A stretch of 64,000 nucleotides of DNA. Origin: DATBAX01 sp963762965 (GTDB taxonomy: Bacteria; Acidobacteriota; Terriglobia; Terriglobales; Acidobacteriaceae). A program made the translations under genes and the position numbers. The DNA lies in contig CAVXME010000006.1 in the NCBI GenBank assembly GCA_963762965.1, positions 62,001 to 126,000 on the forward strand. Reading direction: 5' to 3'. Under the pieces are notes generated by a model. It ran no database searches, was not told the origin of the DNA, and saw nothing but the letters and a program-made list of their open reading frames with translations. Of this stretch, positions 24,986 through 34,085 are shown in pieces (position 1 is the first letter of the stretch; the number at the start of each line of letters is the position of its first letter).

Positions 24986-26608
24986 GTGTGCGCGAAACGA
25001 TTCGCGGTGATCTTCGGGATGACGATGCTGCTTTTACTCGACGCGGCTTCAGCCCCGACGAATACAGCGCACGGCCAGACTCAAACCCAAATCCCGGCGA
25101 GGCTCGAACTCTCGCGCGCGGATTATCTTGACCGCGTGCAAGCTATCTGGACGGCGCAGATGATCGCGCAATTGACCGGCCTTCGCTTTGAACACGCGGT
25201 GGCGTCCGCCGTTCCCGTCACTCCGCTCAGCCACATGCCCGGCCACGCTCCCGTCGACGACGACTATTACTACGAGATGGTGGCGGTGCGCGCGTTCGAA
25301 AAATATGGGCCCGGGCTCACAGTCGAGCAACTCGGTGAGCAATGGCTGAAAAATAATGCCGGCTCCTGGGGATCGAGTGAGCAGGCTCTGCTCCTACTGA
25401 AGCGCGGGATCAAGCCACCCGACACCGGACATCCCCGCTACAACAAGTTGTGGTGGACCATCGGGCCGCAATTCAGCAGCGACCTTTATGGCGCGCTGGC
25501 GCCCGGCATGCCGAACCTGGCCGGCGAAATGGCGCGGCAGCTTGGCCATATCAATGGGTATGCCGAGGGAACGGATGGCGGCGTGTTCATTGCCGGCATG
25601 ATCAGCGTCGCATTTGTTGAACACGATACGCACGAAATCGTTCGCAAGGCCGCCAGCCTCATCGATCCGCGATCGCCGTACCGTCAGGCACTCGACATGG
25701 CGATTTCCATGGCGGAGATGGGCATGGGGCCGGAAGAAATTTGCGGCGTCCTCGACCGGCGCTGGGGGATTGAATATCCCGCCACCAACAATGCCGTACT
25801 GAATGGCGCGATCGTGGCGGCCGCGGTGTGGTTTGGCGGAGGCGACTTTCAGAAGACGCTACAGCTTGCAGTGCACGCCGCCGACTTTGCGGATTCGGAT
25901 TGCAACGCGGCGAATTCGGCGTCGGTGGTTGCGGCCATCCATGGGATGAAAGGGCTGCCTGCGGAACAAGTCGCCGAGCTGCATGACAGAATTTTCGGTT
26001 CAACGATGGGGCCGCTACAGTTAACGCCGCCGGTGGATGAAAGCATTTCCGGATTGGCACGACGGACCGAGGCCATCGGTGAGGCGATTCTGTTGGCTCA
26101 CGGCACTACGCTGGACAAAGACACTTTTCATATCGCTGTGCAGGAACCGGTCACGCAGCCTGCTGAGTTGTTCCAACTGGCCGGCCTGATGCGCTACTGG
26201 AATCCGGAGTGGACGCTCGAACGGGCTGGGTTTGGCGGAGCCGGCGGCGGATTGGAAGGTATTCGCGGGATCACATTTCTCGATGGAGACGTGCTCGCCA
26301 CCTATCCTCGAGATGAGGTTCGCGGAACGGTCTTGCGGCGGGCGGCGAAGTTGAGTGCGCATCCATGGATAAAATTCCGCGCGGGCGTGGATCATGGCCG
26401 GGCATGGCAACTACAGCTGTACGTTAACGATGACAAAGTGCTGGATACGATTTTGGTTGGAACGGCTCGGGAGAGGCTGTGGAAGGCGTTCCGAGTTGAT
26501 CTGGCGAGTTATGCGGGGCAGGAGGTTGTCCTGCGTTTGTACCAGCGGGTTTTGATTCCCGGCCGTGAAGCGGGCAATGCGTATTGGCGCGATTTGGTTT
26601 TGGAGTAG
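24986..26608 (+). CDS. Exported ADP-ribosylglycohydrolase-family protein
   Basis: Homologue of the all-helical ADP-ribosylglycohydrolase (DraG/ARH) family, about 540 residues. The first acidic metal-binding cluster is DDDYYYE near residues 91-97, and the second is DSDCNAANSASVV further on, as in DraG-like enzymes that bind two Mg or Mn ions. A C-terminal beta-rich domain (about 410-540; LSAHPWIKFRAGVDHGRAW...LRLYQRVLIPG) may bind carbohydrate. A GTG at 24986 gives a good signal peptide (MCAKRFAVIFGMTMLLLLDAAS), so I chose it over the TTG at 24920. An exported member is unusual, because ADP-ribose chemistry is normally cytosolic; it may act on a different glycoside. Confidence 0.7.
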   Translation: MCAKRFAVIFGMTMLLLLDAASAPTNTAHGQTQTQIPARLELSRADYLDRVQAIWTAQMIAQLTGLRFEHAVASAVPVTPLSHMPGHAPVDDDYYYEMVAVRAFEKYGPGLTVEQLGEQWLKNNAGSWGSSEQALLLLKRGIKPPDTGHPRYNKLWWTIGPQFSSDLYGALAPGMPNLAGEMARQLGHINGYAEGTDGGVFIAGMISVAFVEHDTHEIVRKAASLIDPRSPYRQALDMAISMAEMGMGPEEICGVLDRRWGIEYPATNNAVLNGAIVAAAVWFGGGDFQKTLQLAVHAADFADSDCNAANSASVVAAIHGMKGLPAEQVAELHDRIFGSTMGPLQLTPPVDESISGLARRTEAIGEAILLAHGTTLDKDTFHIAVQEPVTQPAELFQLAGLMRYWNPEWTLERAGFGGAGGGLEGIRGITFLDGDVLATYPRDEVRGTVLRRAAKLSAHPWIKFRAGVDHGRAWQLQLYVNDDKVLDTILVGTARERLWKAFRVDLASYAGQEVVLRLYQRVLIPGREAGNAYWRDLVLE

Positions 26609-26630
26609 AACGGCCTCGCTGCGCTTGGCT

Positions 26631-26660
26631 GGACAGCCGAGGCGGCTGTCCCTACGTGAG
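26631..26660. repeat. GGACAGCCG palindromic repeat, copy 1
   Basis: A 9-bp perfect stem (GGACAGCCG/CGGCTGTCC, loop AGG) plus CTACGTGAG. The same 30 bases occur without mismatch at 40138-40167, there inside a gene. Confidence 0.85.
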
Positions 26661-26666
26661 CATTAG

Positions 26667-26717
26667 AAAGCCCACCCTCCCGCAAAGGACGCGGGAAGGA
26701 CGGGGCACCCGGGGTCG
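26667..26717 (-). repeat. Imperfect palindrome with CCCCGTCC/GGGCGGGG stem, copy A (terminator-like)
   Basis: Read on the minus strand this roughly 50-base element matches 61394-61445: the first 23 bases are identical and the rest closely similar. It begins four bases beyond the kinase stop and ends in a short T tract, so it may terminate the kinase transcript. A third, more diverged copy lies at 58019-58075. Confidence 0.7.
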
Positions 26718-26720
26718 AAA

Positions 26721-29357
26721 TTATTTCAGCCCTTCGACCAGGTAGAGGTCGGAGAGGGTGCGGCCGTATTCGTAGACGTAGGTTTTCGCATCGGGGGTGA
26801 TGAGGATGGGGCCAATGTCGGTGACTCCGGCGCTGTCGGCCGGCATGAGTGGACGCCAGGGTTGCTTTTGTCCGGTGGCCAGATCGAGGCGTTCGACTTT
26901 CGCGGGCAGTTCGCCGGGACGGTAAATAAAGACGGAACGGCTATCTGCGGTCCAGCCCACAGCGGCATCGCCCAGCGGAAAACCGGAGATTGGCCGGGGA
27001 TCGCCACCATCCACGGGATAGAGATATCCCTTAAGATCCGGGCCCACGCCGGCCACCAGCTTGCCATCGGGCGAAACCACAAACTGATTGGCACTCACGC
27101 CTTCCGGCGAAATGGCCCGCGGTTTCCCGCCCTCCGTGTCCTGCACGTAGAGGCGCATGCCGTGTTCGGGCTCATCGCCCAGAAAAACGAATCGCTTGCC
27201 ATCGGGAACCCAATGAACTCGGCCATGATTAATCGCGTCGTGAGTCAACTGCCGGACTTCTCCGGCGCCGGTGGGCAACAACGTGAGCTGCGCGGGCGGA
27301 CGAGGCAGACTGCCAATGACCCATTTCTGGTCTGGCGACAAGGAAAAAGCGGAACCTTCGCCCAGGCGGACGGCGGGCGAGCCGTCGGTCTTGCGGACAT
27401 AGGCGGCGTAGTTTTCTCCGCCCGCTTCTCCGGACTCAGTGAACGCCACCATCTTCCCATCGCTGGAAAGATCATCGGGGGCTGACCAGTCGAGCCAGGA
27501 TAGATCGCGTTCCTTGCTCTCGCCCTCACCCAGCCCCATCATGCCGACACGCAACACATCGCGGGTGAGAAGAACACGTCCGTCGCGGCCGACATCCTGA
27601 AGAGTGAGTGTTCCTGGTTCGCGAGCAAGCAACCGCTCCGGGCCAGAAAGACTGACCGCATAGAGGAAGCGCCCTACGCCGACTCTCGCGGTGGTGAACC
27701 AGACTTCATCGCCGGCGGGAGACCAGGCCAATCCCTGCGCAGTTTCCCACTCGCCGGAAAGAACTTTCTTGTTTCCTGACAGGTCAACTATCGCAACCGA
27801 TCCCGCGTCATCGCGGCGCGCCGGGTGATCGATGAATGCGATGAGATTGCCTTTGGGAGAGATGCGCACGTGGCTGATCCAGCCGCCCGTCTGGTAGAGC
27901 ACTTTGCCGATGGGATACTCCAGGCGGTTCTGGCCCTCGAAATCTCTGACGACAGCGAGATTAGTTCCGTCGGGAGACCAGTCGGCCCATTGCACATTGT
28001 CGAGAATCTCGCGAGGTGCGCCGCCGCCGAGCGGAACGCGGGCCAGGGTCCCGCTGTAGATGAAAGGTTCGATGTTGCGGCTGCCCAGCAGCACGGCCAT
28101 TTCGCCTGACTGCGAGATGGAGAGAACTTCAGCGCTCTGGAGGCCGAACGGACGGGACTCCGGACTTTCGGGACGGGTGGAAAAGATCTCAACTGGATTC
28201 GATTCCCACGATGCGCTGTACAAAATGGTCTGACCGTCGGGAGCAAAGCGGGCCATGCGAATGCCCCCGTGGCGGAAAGTGAGCTGGTGATACACAGGTG
28301 GGGCGGTGACTTGCTTCACTGCGGAATACCGCCCGAGAAAAAACGCGCCCACGACAGCCGCGAGGGCAATGACACCAGCGATCCAAAGAAAGGCTGGCTT
28401 CTTTTCAGCCGAGGTAGGCGGGGTTTCCGGAACGATTGGGACGGAGGTGGAACTGGCACTCAGAGCGGCGCGTCCGGATTCGGTGTCGCGTTTGAGACGT
28501 TTGAGGTCGCCTCGCAACTCTGCCGCGGTCTGGCAGCGCAGGTCGCGATCTTTTTCCAAAGTTTTGTTGATGATTTCTTCCAGCTTGCGCGGGAGCTGGG
28601 GATTGACGCTGGTCGGTGGAGGCGGAGTGCGTTCGAGAATCTGATTGAAAATTACCGCCGAGGTGGTGCCGGTGAACGGCTGCTTCCCTGTGGCCATTTC
28701 GTAGAGGACCACACCAAAGGAAAACAGGTCGGTTCGGGCATCGAGAGTCTCGCCGCGGGCTTGCTCGGGCGACATGTAGGCAATGGTCCCAACCGCGGAC
28801 CCTGGGCTGGTGAGATCGGCTTCGGTGACGGCCGTCGGCATGTCCGAAATTCCCGTGGAGCTTCCAGCCGCGAGTGGACGAGTAGTGGCGCTGAGCTTGG
28901 CCAGGCCGAAGTCGAGGATCTTGGCGTGTCCTCGATTGGTGACGAAAATATTTGCGGGCTTGATGTCGCGATGCACGATGCCGCTGGTATGAGCTGCATC
29001 AAGGGCGTCGGAAATTTGCGTTCCCAGGTCGAGGAGTTGATCGAACTTCAGCGACTTGCCTTCGATGCGATGCTTGAGAGTCTGGCCTTCGAGGAGTTCC
29101 ATGGCGATGAAGTGCTCGCCATCGGCCAGATCGATTTCATAGATGGTGCAGATATGGGGATGATTGAGAGCCGAGGCGGAACGGGCCTCGCGCTGGAAAC
29201 GCTCCACGGCTTGCGGATCTTTGGAAAACTCGGGAGGCAGAAATTTCAGGGCAACAAAGCGGCGAAGCTTGGTGTCTTCAGCTTTGTACACCACGCCCAT
29301 GCCGCCACCGCCCAGCTTTTCCACGATCCGGTAGTGGGAGATGGTGCGTCCGATCAT
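26721..29357 (-). CDS. Membrane Ser/Thr protein kinase with C-terminal TolB-like propeller
   Basis: PknB-type sensor kinase of 878 residues. The cytoplasmic kinase domain (1-270) has the glycine loop LGGGGMGVVYKAED, the VAIK-type lysine in VALKFLPPEF, the catalytic loop HRDIKPANI and DFGLAKL. A Ser/Thr/Pro linker leads to one membrane span (FLWIAGVIALAAVVGAFFLG, near 330). The outer part (about 360-878) contains repeated WD40/TolB-like blades (FAPDGQTILYSAS, WSPDGTNLAVV, VSPDGKLVAGVG), probably a propeller that senses a ligand. I chose the start MIGRTISHYRI at 29357 over an upstream in-frame one. No substrate gene is linked. Confidence 0.92.
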   Translation of the reverse strand: MIGRTISHYRIVEKLGGGGMGVVYKAEDTKLRRFVALKFLPPEFSKDPQAVERFQREARSASALNHPHICTIYEIDLADGEHFIAMELLEGQTLKHRIEGKSLKFDQLLDLGTQISDALDAAHTSGIVHRDIKPANIFVTNRGHAKILDFGLAKLSATTRPLAAGSSTGISDMPTAVTEADLTSPGSAVGTIAYMSPEQARGETLDARTDLFSFGVVLYEMATGKQPFTGTTSAVIFNQILERTPPPPTSVNPQLPRKLEEIINKTLEKDRDLRCQTAAELRGDLKRLKRDTESGRAALSASSTSVPIVPETPPTSAEKKPAFLWIAGVIALAAVVGAFFLGRYSAVKQVTAPPVYHQLTFRHGGIRMARFAPDGQTILYSASWESNPVEIFSTRPESPESRPFGLQSAEVLSISQSGEMAVLLGSRNIEPFIYSGTLARVPLGGGAPREILDNVQWADWSPDGTNLAVVRDFEGQNRLEYPIGKVLYQTGGWISHVRISPKGNLIAFIDHPARRDDAGSVAIVDLSGNKKVLSGEWETAQGLAWSPAGDEVWFTTARVGVGRFLYAVSLSGPERLLAREPGTLTLQDVGRDGRVLLTRDVLRVGMMGLGEGESKERDLSWLDWSAPDDLSSDGKMVAFTESGEAGGENYAAYVRKTDGSPAVRLGEGSAFSLSPDQKWVIGSLPRPPAQLTLLPTGAGEVRQLTHDAINHGRVHWVPDGKRFVFLGDEPEHGMRLYVQDTEGGKPRAISPEGVSANQFVVSPDGKLVAGVGPDLKGYLYPVDGGDPRPISGFPLGDAAVGWTADSRSVFIYRPGELPAKVERLDLATGQKQPWRPLMPADSAGVTDIGPILITPDAKTYVYEYGRTLSDLYLVEGLK

Positions 29358-29474
29358 GCCTGGGGCCGTTGCGTTGACAGGCGACCATGCTAGTGGGTGG
29401 AGGGGCGGCAAGTCAATGCGTGGGGGTTGGGCGGTTTGTGTTCAGCTTTTCGATTCAAGATCAAAAACGGACAG

Positions 29475-30932
29475 CTACACTCCGACGGCTCTGAATTGTT
29501 TCACGCGTTCGTAGATGCGGATGTATTCTTTGGCGGAGGCGTCCCAGGAGAAATCTTTTTTCATGCCGTTGCGCATGAGGAGTTGCCAGGAGGTTTGATC
29601 GCGGAAGGCCAGCAGTGCGTGCTTGATGGTGAGCAGTAAGACTTCGCCGCTGAATTCGGAGAACTTGAAGCCGGTGCCTTTGCCGGTGCGGGCGTCCCAG
29701 GGTTCGATGGTGTCGTCGAGGCCGCCGGTGGCGCGCACGATGGGCACGGTGCCATACTTCAGGCTGTAAATCTGGTTGAGGCCGCAGGGTTCGTATTGCG
29801 AGGGCATGAGGAACATGTCGCTTCCAGCTTCAATTTTGTGGGCGAGCACGTTGTCGTAAGCGATTTTGACAGCGATCTTTTTGGGATACTGCTTGTTGAG
29901 CCGCAGGAACATTTCTTCGTATTTTTTGTCGCCACTGCCCAGCCCAATGATCATCAAGTCTTCCCTGACCAGACGATCGATGATTTGGGCGATTAGATCG
30001 AATCCTTTTTGCGAGGCGAAACGCGAGACCATGCCGATGATTGGCAGGTGTGGGTCTGCGTTGGTCATGCCGAAGGCGTTGAGCAGGTCCTGCTTGCACT
30101 TGGCTTTGCCGGACAGATCGTCGGGAGAATATTTCGCGATGATATATTTGTCGGCTTCCGGGCTCCATTCGTCGTAGTCCACTCCGTTCAGAATACCGGC
30201 GACGGTGGAAGAGCGGTCATGCAGAACGCCGTCGAGGCCGAAGCCAAATTCCGTGGTTTGAATTTCCTGAGCGTACTTGCGGCTGACCGTGGTGATGAAA
30301 TCGGAATAGACGAGCGCACCTTTGAGAAAATTTACCTGTCCGAAAAATTCCATCTTTGAAATGGTGAATAGGTCCCACGGCAGGGTGAGCAACGGAAGCG
30401 TGTCCGGCGAGAACAGGCCCTGGTAGCCCATGTTGTGAATGGTGAAAACCGTGGCGACGTCACGGAATGCCGGGTCGGAGGCGTATTGCGTGTGCAGCAG
30501 AACCGGGATGAGCGCGGTTTGCCAATCGTGGCAATGGAAAATATGTGGGACACCGAGGACCTTGGAGGCTTCGAGGACAGCGCGGGAAAATAGAGCGAAG
30601 CGTTCGGCGTTGTCGGGATAATCGCCGGCGGGGGTACCGTAGAGAGCTTCGCGATCGAAGTACGCGGGATATTCCACAAAGTAGAAACGCACGCCGCCTT
30701 GATTGCCACCGCTGACGATGGAGCAGAAACGATAGTGATCGTCGAATGGAATGGTGATGCTGCGCACTACGGTTTGCGGATCGGCGAGCTTGGTTTGACG
30801 ATAGAGAGGGAGGAAGACGCTCACCTGATGTCCAGCGGCGGCGAGGGCTTTGGGGAGGGCGCCGACTACGTCCGCCAAACCGCCGGTCTTGGAGAATGGG
30901 ACGCATTCCGAGGCGGCGAACGCGATATGCAT
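29475..30932 (-). CDS. glgA: Glycogen (starch) synthase, GT5 family
   Basis: Transfers glucose from ADP-glucose to the non-reducing end of an alpha-1,4-glucan for glycogen storage. The 485 residues match family length. The N-terminal ADP-glucose motif is SKTGGLADV at residues 14-22; the C-terminal GT-B domain shows PSQYEPCGLNQIYSLKYGT and RATGGLDDT. The ATG at 30932 has AGGAG eight bases upstream and gives the normal family N-terminus (MHIAFAASECVPF); an in-frame 32-residue extension is rejected. It is divergent from rsmA, with no other glycogen genes adjacent. Confidence 0.96.
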   Translation of the reverse strand: MHIAFAASECVPFSKTGGLADVVGALPKALAAAGHQVSVFLPLYRQTKLADPQTVVRSITIPFDDHYRFCSIVSGGNQGGVRFYFVEYPAYFDREALYGTPAGDYPDNAERFALFSRAVLEASKVLGVPHIFHCHDWQTALIPVLLHTQYASDPAFRDVATVFTIHNMGYQGLFSPDTLPLLTLPWDLFTISKMEFFGQVNFLKGALVYSDFITTVSRKYAQEIQTTEFGFGLDGVLHDRSSTVAGILNGVDYDEWSPEADKYIIAKYSPDDLSGKAKCKQDLLNAFGMTNADPHLPIIGMVSRFASQKGFDLIAQIIDRLVREDLMIIGLGSGDKKYEEMFLRLNKQYPKKIAVKIAYDNVLAHKIEAGSDMFLMPSQYEPCGLNQIYSLKYGTVPIVRATGGLDDTIEPWDARTGKGTGFKFSEFSGEVLLLTIKHALLAFRDQTSWQLLMRNGMKKDFSWDASAKEYIRIYERVKQFRAVGV

Positions 30933-31057
30933 GAGTGCGGCTCCTTGATTCGAGCAAGGTCCTTCGGCGCAAGCTATGATTAAGACAGCATGCAGGCTTG
31001 CGACGTGAGACTCGTGGGTGACGGTCAAGTCTAAAGCCGGAGAGAAAGAGGGTCAAT

Positions 31058-31912
31058 GTGCCGAAAGTCGCGGCCGCGCGGCCAACTCGCGCCAAACCAA
31101 AATTAGGTCAGCATTTCCTGGTGGATGATGCCGCCGCCATGCGCATTGTGGAAGCGCTGGGAGATATTTCGCAAAGTACGGTACTCGAAATCGGGCCCGG
31201 CCGCGGAGCGCTCACTTCCCTGCTGGCACGAAGGGCGCGACGGCTCATTGCGATTGAACTGGATCGCGTGCTGGCGGCGCAACTGCGCATGAACTTTGGG
31301 TTGACTCCGAATGTGGAGATCATTGAAGGCGACGTGCTGGCGATGGATTTTCATACCATTTTTGGGCAGAAGCCGGGCCTGTCGCGTCCCGGGCTGGAAC
31401 AGACGCAGCAGGCGGTACGGGTGGTGGGCAATCTTCCCTACTTTATAACTTCGGATATTTTGTTCCGGCTGTTTTCCTATCGTCAGTATTTCGAAAGCAT
31501 TGTGTTGATGGTGCAGCGCGAGGTGGCCGACCGGCTGGTAGCGCGTCCGGGGAAAAGCGAATACGGCGTGCTTTCCGCGACCACGCAGCTCTATGCCGGG
31601 GTGGAAAACTTGTTCACGCTGCCACCAAGTTCGTTTTCGCCTCCGCCCAAGGTGCATTCTTCCGTTGTGCGGTTGACCATGGCGCCGAGGATCGATGAGT
31701 TGGGTGTGCCGGAAGATGCTTTTATCAGATTCCTGCGATTGGCCTTTGGGCAGAAGCGGAAGACACTCTGGAATAATTTGAAGTCTGATTATGATCCGGC
31801 AGTATTGCGGGCTGCGTTGGAGAAGGCTGGAGTGAAGCCGACGGTGCGGGCTGAGGCGTTGACGTTGGAGAAGACTGCGAGCCTGTTGAGAGCGTTGTTG
31901 GACGGTGCGTAG
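31058..31912 (+). CDS. rsmA: 16S rRNA dimethyladenosine transferase
   Basis: Dimethylates two adjacent adenines near the 3' end of 16S rRNA during late small-subunit assembly. It has 284 residues, with the N-terminal LGQHFLVDDAAAMRIV, the AdoMet loop EIGPGRGALTSLL, and the catalytic NLPYF motif. The C-terminal helical domain has FGQKRKTLWNNL. The start is a GTG with GAGG upstream; an overlapping ATG two bases earlier is in another frame. Also called KsgA. Confidence 0.96.
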   Translation: MPKVAAARPTRAKPKLGQHFLVDDAAAMRIVEALGDISQSTVLEIGPGRGALTSLLARRARRLIAIELDRVLAAQLRMNFGLTPNVEIIEGDVLAMDFHTIFGQKPGLSRPGLEQTQQAVRVVGNLPYFITSDILFRLFSYRQYFESIVLMVQREVADRLVARPGKSEYGVLSATTQLYAGVENLFTLPPSSFSPPPKVHSSVVRLTMAPRIDELGVPEDAFIRFLRLAFGQKRKTLWNNLKSDYDPAVLRAALEKAGVKPTVRAEALTLEKTASLLRALLDGA

Positions 31913-31942
31913 GGATGAGTTTCTGTGATGAGCAAAATGCAG

Positions 31943-31981
31943 AGGTCCTTCGCGGCGCAAAGAACGCTTGCTCAGGATGAC
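31943..31981. repeat. Dispersed GTCATCC-type repeat, copy 2 (inverted)
   Basis: AGGTCCTTCGC...GCTCAGGATGAC is the reverse orientation of the element at 18127-18155. It lies between rsmA and the MEMO-family gene. Confidence 0.5.
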
Positions 31982-32011
31982 AATGAGGATGGATTCGGTC
32001 AGTGAGGCCTT

Positions 32012-32818
32012 ATGATGGTGCGCCATCCTGCCATGGCTGGACGGTTCTATCCTCGAGAACCTGACGTTCTGCGGACGGACGTAAATTCGTACCTCTCGCC
32101 TGACGAAGACGGTGTCGCGGCATTTGGGTGTGTGACGCCGCATGCAGGTTACATTTACTCAGGACAAGTCGCGGGTGCGGTCTATGCCAACATCGATGTT
32201 CCGCGGCGCTGCATTGTGTTGTGTCCCAACCATACTGGCGTCGGGCAGCCGCTGGCGATCATGAGCGCAGGCGCGTGGGAAACGCCGTTGGGCGCGGCGC
32301 GCATCGATTCTGGGTTGGCGGAGGCACTCAAGCAACGATTCCCTCTCCTCATGGAAGACAGCGAAGCCCATCGTGGTGAGCATGCGATCGAAGTGCAATT
32401 GCCTTTCCTGCAAGTGCGAAGGCCGGACTTCTCTTTCGTTCCAATCGTTCTGGGGACGGGCAAGTTCGAGATTCTTGAGGCGCTTGGTGAAGCGATGGCC
32501 GAAGTTCTGAAAGCTCAATCAGAACCAATCTTGATAATCGCCTCGAGCGATATGAATCATTACGAGAGCGACGTAGTGACTCGCGTGAAAGACCACAAGG
32601 CAATTGAGCGAATTTTGGCGCTTGATCCTCGGGGACTGTTCGATGTGGTCATGAAAGAGAAGATCAGCATGTGCGGCTTTGGACCGACCGTGGTGATGCT
32701 AACGGCGGCGAATCGTCTGGGAGCCACTTGCGCCGAGTTGGTGAGATATGCGACTTCGGGTGATGTCTCGGGAGATCGAGGGATGGTGGTGGGATACGCG
32801 GGAATTGTGGTGCGGTGA
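32012..32818 (+). CDS. amrB: MEMO-family protein, AmmeMemoRadiSam system protein B
   Basis: Protein of 268 residues in the MEMO family, structurally related to class III ring-opening dioxygenases. It begins with the typical RHPAMAGRFYP and has the conserved histidines in VTPHAGYIYSGQVAGAVY, CPNHTGVG, GEHAIEVQLPFLQ and SSDMNHYE. In many bacteria and archaea it is encoded with AMMECR1 and a radical SAM protein, a conserved trio of unknown biochemical role. Neither partner is next to it here. It may use a metal ion, given the three histidines. It lies about 100 bases after rsmA. Confidence 0.9.
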   Translation: MMVRHPAMAGRFYPREPDVLRTDVNSYLSPDEDGVAAFGCVTPHAGYIYSGQVAGAVYANIDVPRRCIVLCPNHTGVGQPLAIMSAGAWETPLGAARIDSGLAEALKQRFPLLMEDSEAHRGEHAIEVQLPFLQVRRPDFSFVPIVLGTGKFEILEALGEAMAEVLKAQSEPILIIASSDMNHYESDVVTRVKDHKAIERILALDPRGLFDVVMKEKISMCGFGPTVVMLTAANRLGATCAELVRYATSGDVSGDRGMVVGYAGIVVR

Positions 32819-32852
32819 GCCTCGCTGTCAGAGCGAGGCCCACCCGGGAATA

Positions 32853-33809
32853 CTATTGTTGCTTCGAAGCATCTACCGCTGGTGCGGTTGATTGCCCCAC
32901 GGTTGCGCTGCCGGCAGGTTCGACGGCAGGCGCGTTGGGAGTTGCGCTGGGAGTTTCGATCGCTGACCGGACGGGAGGTTCCACGGCTGGAACCGCCACG
33001 GGACGGATCTTGATCGAGGAAAGAATCGCTTCCAGGCGGCTGAAAACGCGATCATGACTCACTTTCTTTACCGGCTTTTTATCGGACGCCTGGGCATCGA
33101 GAGTTGTTTCCATCCCTAGCTGCACTTCATAACAAGTACCGTTGGCAAAGCCTGCGTAGCTGCGCCATTCGGAAGAAGCCTGATCGTCGGCGCCGGAATT
33201 TTCCGTCCAATGGAATTCCACTCCGTTGACTTTCTCGGTGAAGACCTCCGAATCCTCGTGAGAGATTACCGATTTCTGGCAGGCATCTTCGGTCAACTTG
33301 CGATTGGCGCTCACGCTGAAATAGCCGTCGCTAAAATCGGTTTTGGGATACAAGCTCTGCGGCACCTGCACGCTGGCCAACGCGACTTCGCCAGGATCGC
33401 CGTCGGGCGATTCCATGGCTGCGGGTTTGGCGTCACCGGCGGAAGCGTCCAATTTCTTGAGCTTATAGTTCAGAGGATAGCGGAAAGAGATTCCATAAGC
33501 GTCATTGGTATAAGTTGCGGTGGCCGACCGGCGCTGCACAATGCGCTTGGGCGCTGCCGCCTGATCTGTTGCCGATGATGCCATGAGTGTTGAAACGGGT
33601 GAACTTGGTATCGGCGATGGATTCGGGGCCACGACTGCCGTTGGCTGCTCTGATTTTTTTGAGCATCCGTAAACTCCCAGCAAACCTACGAGCATGAGCG
33701 AACTGCCCAATAAGGCCGCCCGGTAGTTGCTGATCCATTTTGTGTTCGAGATGGTGTCTTGGTTGTGCCGTGTGGTGGTGCTTTCGTTGAATCGATCTGT
33801 TTGCTTCAT
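32853..33809 (-). CDS. Lipoprotein of unknown function
   Basis: Predicted lipoprotein of 318 residues: a membrane span near 30-48 ends in a lipobox (VYGCSKK), after a longer than usual cytoplasmic N-terminus. A Pro/Ser/Ala linker follows, then a globular domain (about 95-270; YTNDAYGISFRYPLNYKLKK, DACQKSVISHEDSEVF, WRSYAGFANGTCYEVQLG) with two cysteines, and a Pro/Ala-rich tail. The pattern YGISFRYP is common in small secreted domains of the PsbP-like or DUF1795-like type, which is only a weak guess. GGGAGG precedes the ATG. Confidence 0.6.
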   Translation of the reverse strand: MKQTDRFNESTTTRHNQDTISNTKWISNYRAALLGSSLMLVGLLGVYGCSKKSEQPTAVVAPNPSPIPSSPVSTLMASSATDQAAAPKRIVQRRSATATYTNDAYGISFRYPLNYKLKKLDASAGDAKPAAMESPDGDPGEVALASVQVPQSLYPKTDFSDGYFSVSANRKLTEDACQKSVISHEDSEVFTEKVNGVEFHWTENSGADDQASSEWRSYAGFANGTCYEVQLGMETTLDAQASDKKPVKKVSHDRVFSRLEAILSSIKIRPVAVPAVEPPVRSAIETPSATPNAPAVEPAGSATVGQSTAPAVDASKQQ

Positions 33810-33978
33810 ACTGCCTCCCTTTGTGAACTGCCTCGGTTAGAGAGGTGGCACGATGGCAACCATTGTGGAAAGTGTTGATTTTAAGAGAGTTGCGGGAAGG
33901 AGCGAGGGGCTGGATCGCGGCTGGCCGGACACGCTGTGGCACCGAACACACGATCTTTCATGTGCGCGGGCAACAAGC

Positions 33979-34010
33979 GGATTCCTCGGCGCTGCGCTTC
34001 TCGGAATGAC
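33979..34010. repeat. Dispersed GTCATCC-type repeat, copy 3 (inverted)
   Basis: GGATTCCTCGGCGCTGCGCT...GGAATGAC belongs to the same loose family as 18127-18155 and lies between two minus-strand genes. Confidence 0.45.
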
Positions 34011-34039
34011 AAAGTAATAAGAGTTAAGACTCCCATAGC

Positions 34040-34064
34040 AAAAACAGGCGGCCCGAAGGCCGCC
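34040..34064 (-). terminator. Rho-independent terminator after the FecR/DUF6600 gene
   Basis: On the minus strand a perfect 7-bp stem GGCGGCC/GGCCGCC with a TTCG loop is followed by TG and five T residues, 22 bases after the stop codon. Confidence 0.88.
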
Positions 34065-34085
34065 GGTTGGATCGCACCAATGACT

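Noticed and set aside
28269..29393. 374-codon open frame opposite the kinase gene
   Set aside because: It is the antisense of a well-supported kinase domain and has no recognisable protein features.
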